From Suilimivivens sp964614185 (GTDB lineage Bacteria > Bacillota > Clostridia > Lachnospirales > Lachnospiraceae), in assembly GCA_964614185.1 (NCBI GenBank), contig CAZTKJ010000083.1, forward strand, positions 1 through 10,155: DNA of 10,155 nucleotides, given 5' to 3'. Below are positions 1 through 7,086 of this stretch, piece after piece. Position numbers and translations under genes: made by a program. Numbering within the stretch: the stretch's first letter is position 1; every line of letters begins with the position of its first letter. The notes under the pieces are model-generated. The model did no database searches and was not told the origin of the DNA. It saw only the letters and a program-made list of their open reading frames with translations.

Positions 1-271
1 GTTCCAAATTGGCAAAGGAAATCATAGCCACCAGTAAAAAAAGCATGATATAGTTGGAGGCCGTCTTTTCAAAACCGATTGCATATTTAACGGCATGTCC
101 CAGCGCCACAAATATAGCTACACCAATAAGAGCGCTATTCATAATGGTCTGATCCACTATAAAAATATGCAGCACATTCAAAATCCACGCTATAACCAAT
201 ACAATAAAAGTGACACGCATACATTTCAGCGAATAGTTATTAGCTTTTTTAAACTCAGCCTCGTTTACCAT
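1..271 (-). CDS. N-terminal part of a multi-span membrane protein (cut by window edge)
   Basis: An open frame runs from an ATG at 269-271 to the left edge, giving 90 residues with no stop. The start has a good ribosome binding site (GGAGGA, 281-286) nine bases upstream. After a short charged start (MVNEAEFKKANNYS) come three hydrophobic stretches, at about residues 18-37, 43-58 and 70-86, so this is an integral membrane protein. The pattern of a short cytoplasmic start followed by closely packed helices resembles membrane-anchored signalling proteins of clostridia, such as those ending in GGDEF domains. The C-terminal part that would decide this lies outside the window, so that is only a guess. 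It is downstream of the STAND ATPase on the same strand but has its own likely promoter and a possible terminator between them. Sure of a membrane protein; unsure of function. Confidence 0.72.
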   Translation of the reverse strand, partial: MVNEAEFKKANNYSLKCMRVTFIVLVIAWILNVLHIFIVDQTIMNSALIGVAIFVALGHAVKYAIGFEKTASNYIMLFLLVAMISFANLE

Positions 272-310
272 ACTTTCCAATCCTCCGCATTCTTTATCCT
301 TATATTATTT

Positions 311-338
311 ATTTTACTCCAAAACTAACATTTTACAA
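311..338 (-). promoter_or_regulatory. Possible sigma-A promoter for the partial membrane protein
   Basis: Read on the minus strand, TTGTAA (333-338) and TAAAAT (311-316) are separated by 16 bases. This sits 40 bases before the start codon at 271 and leaves a short leader holding the ribosome binding site. The surroundings are very AT-rich, so chance matches are likely. Confidence 0.4.
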
Positions 339-380
339 TAAACAACAAAATTTTTTCGCAAGGAGAAATTCCTATAAAGC

Positions 381-406
381 AAAAAATACACTGTTGGATA
401 TACAGT
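381..406 (-). terminator. Weak intrinsic terminator after the STAND ATPase gene
   Basis: On the minus strand, immediately after the TGA stop at 407-409, ACTGT and ACAGT can form a five-base-pair stem with a seven-base loop (390-406). After three more bases there is a run of six T (381-386). The stem is short and A/T-rich, so termination may be incomplete. It is the only hairpin-plus-T signal between this gene and the next. Confidence 0.35.
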
Positions 407-3190
407 TCAAGAACACAAATCGTTATTAATCTGCATTGCTTCCTGCAAAAAGATCTCTGCTTCAGCTTCCCTGCCCTTTTGCCTTGACAGCAGCCTCCCT
501 AATTCTATACGAGACTGAATATCCCGGGGAGCAATTTCTATTATCTCCCGCAAAAACTTCTCTGCTTCAGCTTCCCTGCCTTTTTGCCTTGACAGCAGTC
601 TTCCTAATTCCATACGAGATTGAATATGTTTAGAATTAATCTGTATTGCCTCCCGCAAAAATTTCTCTGCTTCAGCTTCCCTGCCTTTTTGCCTTGACAA
701 CAGTCTTCCTAATTCCGTGCGAGATTGAATATGTTTAAAATTAATCTGTATTGCCTCCCGCAAAAATTTCTCTGCTTCAGCTTCCCTGCCTTTTTGCCTT
801 GACAACAGTCTTCCTAATTCCGTGCGAGAATGGATATTCCGGAGATCAATTTCTATTATCTCCCGTAAAAACTTCTCTGCTTCAGCTTCCCTACCTTTTT
901 GCCTTGACAGCAGCCTCCCTAATTCTGTACGAGATTGGATATCCTGAGGGGCAATTTCTATTATCTCCCGCAAAAATTTCTCTGCTTCAGCTTCCCTGCC
1001 TTTTTGCTTTGACAGCAGCCTCCCTAATTCCGTACGAGACTGAATATGTTTAGAATTAATTTGTATTGCTTCCCGCAAAAATTTCTCTGCTTCAGCTTCC
1101 CTGCCTTTTTGCCTTGACAGCAGCCTCCCTAATTCCGTACGCACCGGAAGCTGCTTTGGATTACATTCTATTACAGAGAGGAATTTTTCTTCTGCAAGGG
1201 AATCGTTTCTTTGGCTTGCTTCCCAAATCCCCCATTCTGTGTAGAGTTTTATTATCAATAGATCGTCTTCAATATCAGGTGCAATGTTTTTTAAAATAGT
1301 CTTAACTGTGGGGCTGTTCCCAGAGACATCCCTTTGATTCTCTGCCCATAAAAAACCTAAACACAAATTTGCTCGTCCGGTTTGCGAAAGATTGCATGTC
1401 CCTCTTTGTATCCGAACATATATGTTTTCCATATATCTCCAGTAATTTACTTCACCAATAGGATGCTTTTTTCCCTTTCGTATTTCCCACTTATTCACTA
1501 CATTTTCCAAAAATACATCTATTTCATTTTCATCCATTACTTCAATTAAATCAAGTACTAACGAATCAATAGTAACTTTATCTCTATTAAATAGGAAAAA
1601 CAGTTCCGCAATCACATCATGCTTTGGCTGAAGTGTCCTATTCCCTTCTTGGTATATAACTGGTTCAACATGGCGTGGTGCAAACAGTTCACACAGCCGA
1701 TTCCTCAGCTTGCGCTCATTTAACTCGAAGTATTTGCAAAACAAAGATAATGACAGCGGAGTGTTGAAAACTTTAAGTGCTGCAATGATACCATACAATT
1801 GAATATCTGAATCCACATCCTTAAACTCCTGATTAATCAGTTCACCCCATTCTTCCCAATCCAATTTGATACTTTCTGGTTTTGAAGCAACCTTTTTCAA
1901 TTCAAAAAGTGTTCGGTAAATCAATTCCACCAAACTGACATATGGTTTTCCGTACTGGTTCAATGTTTGGTTTGTAATGGATAATTGATCCTTTTCACTG
2001 ATTATACCTTCTTTTACCATGTAAGAAGTGCATTTTTCCAGTATGTTTTTTCTTCTTTCCCGGTCTTCCGGAAAAAAGTGGGACCGATAGTCCTTTAAAT
2101 GATATGTTCTGTCACTATTAATGCCTTGCAGCACAATGAGTTCTGCATTATCAAACCATCGCAATAATAAATCCTGGTCAGGATTTGCAAGCAATGTAAG
2201 CCTGTTTTCTCGCTCTGCCATAAGAAGCTGTAGTTGGACTTTATGAGGCCACCTTGCTCGCAAACTTGAAAAAGATGCCCTTCCTTCAAAGGGATTATCG
2301 ATACACAACAAAACACGCTGTCCTTGAGGTACAAATTTGATTAGGCAATCAAAAAATCGGTCTGCCACCTGTTCTGTTATAATTTCTTTATTTGATAATG
2401 AAAGCCAAACTGCCAAACGACCCGAAGAAACCCATTGCACAGCTGTGCTCATCATCAGGCTTGTTTTCCCCTGCCCTCCATTTCCTGTAATTATAACGGG
2501 AGAACCGTTTTTAACCAACTCCATTACTTTGTATGCTGCCTCTTGATGTGGAACATCCTCGTCTGCACTAATAACCTGAAGCATCGTGTGGAAATCATTG
2601 TCAACGGTAAAGAAATTTTTGATAGTTGAATCACTGCAAGAACATCTTGCATCATTGACATAACCAGGGCCGATCAAGGTCGCTATATTACAAAATCCTT
2701 GAATATCCAATTGTTCTTTTATCTGAGAAGCTGCCTCCAATACTAGTGGTAAATCTGCCAATTTTTTAGAAATTTTCTCCAGATGATTCTGATTCAAAAT
2801 GTCATGTAACCATGTCGAAAATTCCGGAACCGTCATCCATTGCTCCATTAAATAAGGTATAATGATCTCGGCTTCTTCTTCGCTTGCAATATTGGATGAA
2901 ACCATATCATTTCTGCCGGGCAAGATGCTACGCTGCAAACAGGTTTCCCAATATCCTAAAATATCCTCTTTATTGGGGACACCCAAATCATCCTGTCTAT
3001 ACTTTCTAAATCCACAATATTGTTCATAAGCTGCTTCTGACTTTTTTCGCATTGTGTTCAACGTGTCGTCAATATGATTTTTGTTTTGATTTCTAAAATG
3101 ATCAAAAATTGTTATCAATGATCCAGCAAGTCCTATCGGATCATTTAGCATAACAAAACCATTTTGGATTATATCCAGAATATTAAACAT
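407..3190 (-). CDS. STAND/NACHT-like P-loop ATPase with C-terminal TPR-like repeats
   Basis: A 927-residue protein built like a signal-transducing STAND ATPase. Residues 1-225 form an unrecognised, mostly helical N-terminal region, where an effector or adaptor domain would be expected. The nucleotide-binding core starts with a clear Walker A, GNGGQGKTS (236-244), and a plausible Walker B, VLLCIDNP (293-300). A winged-helix-like stretch follows, with RHVEPVIY and KHDVIAELFF (506-532), similar to the end of the ATPase module in other STAND proteins. Residues 647-681 look like one degenerate TPR, then seven near-identical 35-residue repeats (683-927) run to the stop. In this family the C-terminal repeats usually sense a ligand and release the ATPase to switch on the N-terminal effector; many bacterial members act in phage defence. 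That role here is inference. The start ATG has AGAGAGG about 12 bases upstream. It is monocistronic, with its own promoter. It could instead be a regulator unrelated to defence. Confidence 0.85.
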   Translation of the reverse strand: MFNILDIIQNGFVMLNDPIGLAGSLITIFDHFRNQNKNHIDDTLNTMRKKSEAAYEQYCGFRKYRQDDLGVPNKEDILGYWETCLQRSILPGRNDMVSSNIASEEEAEIIIPYLMEQWMTVPEFSTWLHDILNQNHLEKISKKLADLPLVLEAASQIKEQLDIQGFCNIATLIGPGYVNDARCSCSDSTIKNFFTVDNDFHTMLQVISADEDVPHQEAAYKVMELVKNGSPVIITGNGGQGKTSLMMSTAVQWVSSGRLAVWLSLSNKEIITEQVADRFFDCLIKFVPQGQRVLLCIDNPFEGRASFSSLRARWPHKVQLQLLMAERENRLTLLANPDQDLLLRWFDNAELIVLQGINSDRTYHLKDYRSHFFPEDRERRKNILEKCTSYMVKEGIISEKDQLSITNQTLNQYGKPYVSLVELIYRTLFELKKVASKPESIKLDWEEWGELINQEFKDVDSDIQLYGIIAALKVFNTPLSLSLFCKYFELNERKLRNRLCELFAPRHVEPVIYQEGNRTLQPKHDVIAELFFLFNRDKVTIDSLVLDLIEVMDENEIDVFLENVVNKWEIRKGKKHPIGEVNYWRYMENIYVRIQRGTCNLSQTGRANLCLGFLWAENQRDVSGNSPTVKTILKNIAPDIEDDLLIIKLYTEWGIWEASQRNDSLAEEKFLSVIECNPKQLPVRTELGRLLSRQKGREAEAEKFLREAIQINSKHIQSRTELGRLLSKQKGREAEAEKFLREIIEIAPQDIQSRTELGRLLSRQKGREAEAEKFLREIIEIDLRNIHSRTELGRLLSRQKGREAEAEKFLREAIQINFKHIQSRTELGRLLSRQKGREAEAEKFLREAIQINSKHIQSRMELGRLLSRQKGREAEAEKFLREIIEIAPRDIQSRIELGRLLSRQKGREAEAEIFLQEAMQINNDLCS
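410..1144 (-). repeat. Seven 105-bp in-frame tandem repeats encoding 35-residue TPR-like units
   Basis: Units on the plus strand are 410-514, 515-619, 620-724, 725-829, 830-934, 935-1039 and 1040-1144. They make up exactly the last 245 codons of the STAND ATPase gene. The shared core is ELGRLLSRQKGREAEAEKFL. The variable part at unit positions 26-35 falls into two classes: AIQINSKHIQ-like (class A) and IIEIAPRDIQ-like (class B). In protein order they run A, B, B, A, A, B, A. The units 620-724 and 725-829 differ at a single base (G633 against A738), so they must be a recent duplication or have been homogenised. The helix-turn-helix periodicity and the LGRLL/AEKFLREAI pattern fit TPR, with 35 rather than the usual 34 residues. 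Confidence 0.95.
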
Positions 3191-3249
3191 TTTTTACACC
3201 ATCCTCTCTTTAGTAAGATTACCAAATCAAAATAAATGCCAGTATCGAA

Positions 3250-3266
3250 GATGATACAGTATCATC
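3250..3266. promoter_or_regulatory. 17-bp perfect palindrome in the leader of the STAND ATPase gene
   Basis: GATGATAC and GTATCATC are exact inverted repeats of eight bases around one central base. The site lies about 60 bases before the start codon and about 50 bases downstream of the likely transcription start. As DNA it looks like an operator for a dimeric repressor; as RNA it could fold into a six-base-pair hairpin with a five-base loop. No T-run follows on the minus strand, so it is not a terminator. I do not recognise the binding protein. Confidence 0.5.
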
Positions 3267-3319
3267 ACTTATGTTTGACATATCTTCTCTTCGCATTTTA
3301 TTTTCTCTTTTTAACAAAA

Positions 3320-3349
3320 ACTATACAATACATTTTTTGTTACTGTCAA
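3320..3349 (-). promoter_or_regulatory. Likely sigma-A promoter of the STAND ATPase gene
   Basis: On the minus strand there is a perfect -35 box TTGACA (3344-3349) and a -10 box TATAGT (3320-3325), with an 18-base spacer. Transcription would start near 3313 and leave a leader of about 120 bases containing the palindrome at 3250-3266. This is the best-looking promoter in the window. Confidence 0.6.
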
Positions 3350-3558
3350 ATTTCAATATAAGCATCATCATTTGATATATATATTAAAATAAATAAAAAA
3401 TATTTGATTTTTCTATTTATTTTATTGTGTTTTGTGTACTTTATCATTTTGGTTTTCAATTATATTAAGCATATATTTTCTTCATAAAATTATAATCAAG
3501 TTAATAGTTACTATGTTTCAAAAAATCTAAGTTCTGTGAAATTTTCTCCTTTAGCAGT
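3350..3558. other. AT-rich intergenic stretch without a recognisable gene
   Basis: About 210 bases of extremely AT-rich DNA between the STAND ATPase promoter and the terminator of the neighbouring operon. I see no open frame with a ribosome binding site and no strong hairpin. It may simply be a spacer or the scar of an insertion boundary. Confidence 0.5.
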
Positions 3559-3601
3559 AAAAAATGCTGCTCTTATGGTCAATTGCCAATAGAGCAGCAT
3601 T
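3559..3601 (-). terminator. Strong intrinsic terminator of the CotH-VTC-DUF4956 operon
   Basis: AATGCTGCTCT (3563-3573) and its exact reverse complement (3591-3601) form an 11-base-pair stem. On the minus strand this is followed directly by TTTTTT (3559-3564, overlapping the end of the stem). It faces the transcript leaving the DUF4956 gene, about 145 bases after that gene's stop codon. Confidence 0.8.
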
Positions 3602-3608
3602 CTCAATA

Positions 3609-3647
3609 TTAATATCCTCTTTGGTGAGTTTGGATATTTACTTCCAT
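3609..3647 (-). other. Possible 12-codon peptide ORF just before the operon terminator
   Basis: On the minus strand an ATG (3645-3647) has an excellent AAGGAG (3657-3662) nine bases upstream. It encodes MEVNIQTHQRGY and stops at 3609-3611, eight bases before the terminator stem. A longer in-frame version starts at 3701 (30 residues, rich in Lys/Glu/Arg) but lacks a ribosome binding site. It lies in the 145-base tail between the DUF4956 stop and the terminator, which holds nothing else I recognise. It could be a real micropeptide, a gene remnant, or chance. Confidence 0.2.
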
Positions 3648-3745
3648 TCCAAAACGCTCCTTCTTTTCCTGTACCTCCACCTTTCTGTGGGTTTTTCTCA
3701 TTTTTCTGTATTTTCGGGAAATGAAGAATTTATTGTTTAATGAAT

Positions 3746-4414
3746 TCAGACAACTTCCCCATCATGTGTCAAAAGCGATACGTTACTAATTCCCTCTATT
3801 TTTGAAATATCTGCTATCAATTCCTTATCCTGTCTGACTTTTACTTCATAAATTAAATCCATGCCGCCCTGTGTAACATTCTTTGAACGCATCTTATAAC
3901 GCCCGGCTTTTTTCAACAAATTTAAAATGACATCTTCTATTTCCACATTGTCTGCATTTATAATTAATAAATATGGACTGAGTCTGACCGGAAGTATATC
4001 AAGCAAGAGAATCCCGATGGTAACTAATAATGCCATAATAACGGCAATTTTATACAATCCGGCGCCGCAGATAATACCTGTCCCAATTGACCAGAATAAA
4101 AACAGCAAATCCATAGGATCTTTTATTGCAGTTCGAAATCTTACAATGGACAGTGCACCTACCATACCAAGCGAAATCACAATACTCGACTGCATAGCCA
4201 GTATAATTCCTGCTGTTACCACTGAAATCACCGCCATGGATATATGAAAACTCTTTGTATAAAAAGCGCTTTTACTTACCAGCCTATATACTCCGAAAAT
4301 ATACATGGCAACAGCAAATGTAATCACAAACGTTATTATAATTTTAGCTGTTGACAAATCTGCATAAGAAAAGCCCTCTATTACTGTTTTTTTAATAACA
4401 TCATTAAAGTTCAT
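3746..4414 (-). CDS. DUF4956 family membrane protein
   Basis: A 222-residue protein. I chose the ATG at 4412-4414 (MNFNDVIKKT) because GAGGG lies seven bases upstream and it leaves a normal 17-base gap after the preceding gene. The longer frame from 4477 would overlap that gene. The N-terminal 140 residues hold four or so hydrophobic segments (about 24-44, 58-88, 102-121, 123-142). They include the conserved block GMVGALSIVRFRTAIKDP (83-100), the hallmark I associate with DUF4956. Residues 145-222 form a soluble alpha/beta tail, probably cytoplasmic. The biochemical role of the family is not established. It is the last gene of an operon with CotH-like and VTC-like proteins, a recurrent partnership in Firmicutes, so it probably supplies the membrane part of that module (inference). 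Confidence 0.88.
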   Translation of the reverse strand: MNFNDVIKKTVIEGFSYADLSTAKIIITFVITFAVAMYIFGVYRLVSKSAFYTKSFHISMAVISVVTAGIILAMQSSIVISLGMVGALSIVRFRTAIKDPMDLLFLFWSIGTGIICGAGLYKIAVIMALLVTIGILLLDILPVRLSPYLLIINADNVEIEDVILNLLKKAGRYKMRSKNVTQGGMDLIYEVKVRQDKELIADISKIEGISNVSLLTHDGEVV

Positions 4415-4431
4415 CCCTGTACCCTCGTATC

Positions 4432-5109
4432 TTAAGTAGCTATTGCTCTTGCATAATAGTATTTTGAAAAAGAGCATCTTTGAAGTGTTCCTATATTAAG
4501 CGCCTCATATAAATACTGCGGAAACAGCGCATCATATTTGATTTCCAGTATACTGATTCCTTTTGAAAGCAGAGGTACCGACATAATCCGCTTATCCAGA
4601 AAATGCTGCACCTTACTACTACCACTTATATTTTTGTCAAAGGTAATTCTAACATTTCCCTTAGGCTCCACCCAAGCCGACCTTTCATATTCCACAATAC
4701 AGACCGGCCGCATTCCTTTTAGTTTTATTTTGGTATACAATGCTCTTTCCTGCTTTGAACAGTTATTCGCCAAATTTTCTGCCTTACCGTTTACATAATC
4801 TATACAGACTTCTTTGGAAAGAACACTCACATCTTTATGTATCCGGTCCCATTGCCTTATCTTCTGTTCTAACTTAATGAGCGTATCATCACCATTATAT
4901 ATTCTAATCCTAATTTTTTTTCTGTTCCCGATGCCATTCTCATTTTCTCTCCGGCATGTATCCTGAAAGTCATCAAAATAAAGACTCCTAACCATATAAC
5001 TGTTTCCGTTTTGATAGCTATCCGGACATAACAACGGCTTTAATCTGTATCTAATAAGTTCTAAATCACTATCTGTTACAAAAAATTTCAGTTCATGCCT
5101 GTAATTCAT
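4432..5109 (-). CDS. VTC-domain (polyphosphate polymerase-like) protein
   Basis: A 225-residue protein matching the VTC domain, the catalytic tunnel fold of yeast Vtc4 that makes polyphosphate from ATP. The expected strands and charged residues are visible in order: YRHELKF (3-9), RSLYFDD (41-47), RKKIRIRIY (63-71), IKLEQK (78-83), K92, YERSAW (141-146), RITFD (154-158), LEIKYD (188-193) and FSKYY (214-218). The Arg/Lys-rich beta strands line the phosphate-binding tunnel in known structures and the E of LEIKY corresponds to a metal-binding position. Bacterial members are often annotated as polyphosphate polymerase-domain proteins, but activity has rarely been tested, so the substrate is uncertain. 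The ATG has GGGAG about six bases upstream, inside the end of the CotH-like gene. Only two bases separate the genes, pointing to translational coupling. Confidence 0.9.
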   Translation of the reverse strand: MNYRHELKFFVTDSDLELIRYRLKPLLCPDSYQNGNSYMVRSLYFDDFQDTCRRENENGIGNRKKIRIRIYNGDDTLIKLEQKIRQWDRIHKDVSVLSKEVCIDYVNGKAENLANNCSKQERALYTKIKLKGMRPVCIVEYERSAWVEPKGNVRITFDKNISGSSKVQHFLDKRIMSVPLLSKGISILEIKYDALFPQYLYEALNIGTLQRCSFSKYYYARAIAT

Positions 5110-5111
5110 AG

Positions 5112-6656
5112 CTAACTCCCCATTTGCCCGATATATTCATCCAGAAAATCAATTCTCTTATCAATGTATTCATAAATATATTTATCTGCCCAATCATCAC
5201 TTCCTACCTGCCATAACCATGCGTTACGCATACCGGCGCCGGAAGAAGATAGATATTGATACTGTGTATCTACAATCTCTCTCAAGTTCTCTTTTGTAAT
5301 GATATTTTCCCTAAGTTCCTGCCAGCGGCTTTGCATCAGCTCTCCTATCCCCGCAGAATCATACAGATACAATTTATAAATATCCGGCGCCCAACTCCAT
5401 GTACTTTCACAATTTTTCTGCTGGTATCTGTTAAAATGGCATTCATACTCATCCACCCACGAATTTCCCCATGTCATATTAAGATCCCAGGGAATCTTAA
5501 TGAGCTGGTAACTGCCGTCTTGTTGATAGTCTGCCCAGAGATACATATTTTTCTCTACATTATCATCAGCGGCACTTAACATGATAAACAGATTATAATC
5601 TATCGCATTTTCCATATTAAGAAGCGTTCTTCCCGCATCATAATCCTCAAACTCCTCATATAAGAAAAGAGAGGTCCATTGCTTAAGCGGTTCCCAGTCC
5701 TGCAAAATAGGTCGTGAAGGATATTTCATGATAAAGCATGGATTCATGTCATCTGTTAATTCACTGTAAAAATCATCCTCACCCGGCACACCCATTTGTT
5801 TCCACTTATATAAAATATCTTTATCGTTTAATGCAAGTTCCTTTTTATCTATCCGCTCCGTTAATCCATAAACTCCACGATATTGTCCATCTTTAAACAA
5901 TTCCACATATTCCATACTAAGACCTTCATCGTTACTTACCTGGTTATTGCCTGCAATCTGCTTCCACACTTCATAAGAAACTTTGTTATGTATCATACCA
6001 TCGTCATCATAAAGCGCATGCAATATCCAGTCATCATCCTGGCGCATTCCCAAAAAAGAAACCTTTTCCTCTGTCAAAGTTAGGTGATAATTTTCTTTTT
6101 CATACTGTCTTGTCGTATTGCCGCGTATTTGCCATGTACATGTCATATCAGGATAGCTTCCTCCTGAACGGTATTGATCGTAGAGCCAAACTGTTCCGCT
6201 TTTTTTTTCATTTTCTTCCGTTTCTGTCGTCAAACAAAGTATCGGCATTCCCGTGAAATACACATTATACATCCAACACTGTGTATCTGTTATCCAAAAT
6301 AAGCGAAACACCTGATTATTAGCGATTGCCTCTGCCTTGTCTCCAAAAGCTGCTTCTTCCAAAAAATAGAGATGCCCATCCGGTACAGATAGCCACCCCT
6401 GAAAATTTTCTTCCTGCATAGACTGCGGAATCAGAAGCATATTTTGCTCCCTGTCATAAGCTATTTTCGTATCCGATAAGGTAATACATGGTTCTAAAAA
6501 CATTTCTTCTTTCCCCATGCATAATGTCTCTATTTCTTCCATGGAAAGAACACTTACATTCATGATATTTCTGCTAAAAGCTGCCTGCACATGTTCCAAA
6601 TTCAGATATAAAGCCAGAATACATACAGACAGCACGATAAATCGTAATTTCTTCAT
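5112..6656 (-). CDS. CotH-family kinase-like exported protein
   Basis: A 514-residue protein with an N-terminal hydrophobic segment (about 5-20) and a possible signal-peptidase site after VQA (25), so it is exported or anchored outside the membrane. Residues 125-500 match the CotH fold: WQIRGNTTRQY (175-185), DDDWILHALYDD (207-218) with N224, YRGVYGLTERID (259-270), DNVEKNMYL (365-373) and IPWDLNMTWGN (388-398). CotH of Bacillus spores is an atypical protein kinase that phosphorylates coat proteins. The Asp of PWDLN is the kind of metal-binding residue that family uses. The substrate here is unknown; spore coat, surface protein or cell-envelope polymer are all possible. It is the first gene of the operon, with its own promoter (6711-6739); the ribosome binding site is weak (AAGGGA about 13 bases upstream). 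Confidence 0.9.
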   Translation of the reverse strand: MKKLRFIVLSVCILALYLNLEHVQAAFSRNIMNVSVLSMEEIETLCMGKEEMFLEPCITLSDTKIAYDREQNMLLIPQSMQEENFQGWLSVPDGHLYFLEEAAFGDKAEAIANNQVFRLFWITDTQCWMYNVYFTGMPILCLTTETEENEKKSGTVWLYDQYRSGGSYPDMTCTWQIRGNTTRQYEKENYHLTLTEEKVSFLGMRQDDDWILHALYDDDGMIHNKVSYEVWKQIAGNNQVSNDEGLSMEYVELFKDGQYRGVYGLTERIDKKELALNDKDILYKWKQMGVPGEDDFYSELTDDMNPCFIMKYPSRPILQDWEPLKQWTSLFLYEEFEDYDAGRTLLNMENAIDYNLFIMLSAADDNVEKNMYLWADYQQDGSYQLIKIPWDLNMTWGNSWVDEYECHFNRYQQKNCESTWSWAPDIYKLYLYDSAGIGELMQSRWQELRENIITKENLREIVDTQYQYLSSSGAGMRNAWLWQVGSDDWADKYIYEYIDKRIDFLDEYIGQMGS

Positions 6657-6710
6657 ATACTATATGTTGTCCCTTATGCTTTTTTTTAAAATAATATCTG
6701 CTAATACCAC

Positions 6711-6739
6711 ATTTTACTACTATAAGTTGTTTATTGCAA
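6711..6739 (-). promoter_or_regulatory. Likely promoter of the CotH-VTC-DUF4956 operon
   Basis: On the minus strand TTGCAA (6734-6739) and TAAAAT (6711-6716) are separated by exactly 17 bases, about 55 bases before the CotH start codon. The -35 box is itself a palindrome and sits in GTTG-N7-CAAC (6727-6740 region), between the two divergent genes. A regulator binding there, such as the Xre protein encoded next door, could cover the promoter (inference). Confidence 0.5.
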
Positions 6740-6789
6740 CCCATTGAAGGTTTTTTTCCTATATCATTATTAAATTGGAGGATTTTGTT

Positions 6790-7086
6790 ATGTTTGAAAA
6801 TCTTGGAAGCAAACTAAAAACATTACGCATGAAAAATCAATTATCCAGAAAGCAGGTTGCTGAATTAATTGGCATTTCTGTTAGTATGATTGGATTTTAT
6901 GAAAATAGCGAAAGACTCCCATCGCTTCCTATTCTTGTCAAACTGGCAAGCCTGTATAAAGTAAGCGTTGATTATCTTCTTGATATTACGATCAGCAGTA
7001 AAGAGACTCTGTCTTTAGAAGGGCTCACGGAAGAACAGATTAAGATCATTAAATTGACAGTTGAATGTTTTCACAATGTTAAATAA
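6790..7086 (+). CDS. Xre-family HTH transcriptional regulator
   Basis: A 98-residue DNA-binding protein. The ATG at 6790 is the start because TTGGAGGA (6775-6782) lies eight bases before it; starting at the TTG inside that site would be wrong. Residues 5-66 form a Cro/C1-type helix-turn-helix domain: LKTLRMKNQLSRKQVAELIG (9-28), then ISVSMIGFYENSERLPSL (29-46) with the recognition helix, then LVKLASLYKVSVDYLLD (49-65). The C-terminal 30 residues look like a short helical dimerisation tail (LTEEQIKIIKLTV). It is the only plus-strand gene and is divergent from the CotH operon, sharing a 133-base intergenic region, so autoregulation and control of that operon are plausible. The target and signal cannot be read from the sequence. 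Confidence 0.92.
   Translation: MFENLGSKLKTLRMKNQLSRKQVAELIGISVSMIGFYENSERLPSLPILVKLASLYKVSVDYLLDITISSKETLSLEGLTEEQIKIIKLTVECFHNVK

Noticed and set aside
95..328. 77-residue plus-strand open frame
   Set aside because: Antisense of the membrane protein start; no ribosome binding site and no recognisable features.
410..1144. CRISPR-like array
   Set aside because: The repeats are 105 bp, contiguous, in frame and coding; there are no short repeats separated by unique spacers.
436..1299. Repetitive plus-strand open frames with Leu/Pro-rich repeats
   Set aside because: They are the antisense of the TPR-like repeat array; their repetition follows from the real gene and they lack ribosome binding sites.
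4415..4477. N-terminal extension of the DUF4956 protein
   Set aside because: It would overlap the VTC gene by 46 bases, lacks a ribosome binding site and precedes a much better start at 4414.
6736..6757. AACC/GGTT hairpin followed by seven T on the plus strand
   Set aside because: Only a four-base-pair stem and no plus-strand gene upstream to terminate.
6775..6789. TTG start for the Xre regulator
   Set aside because: The TTG and next codon are part of the ribosome binding site for the ATG at 6790.
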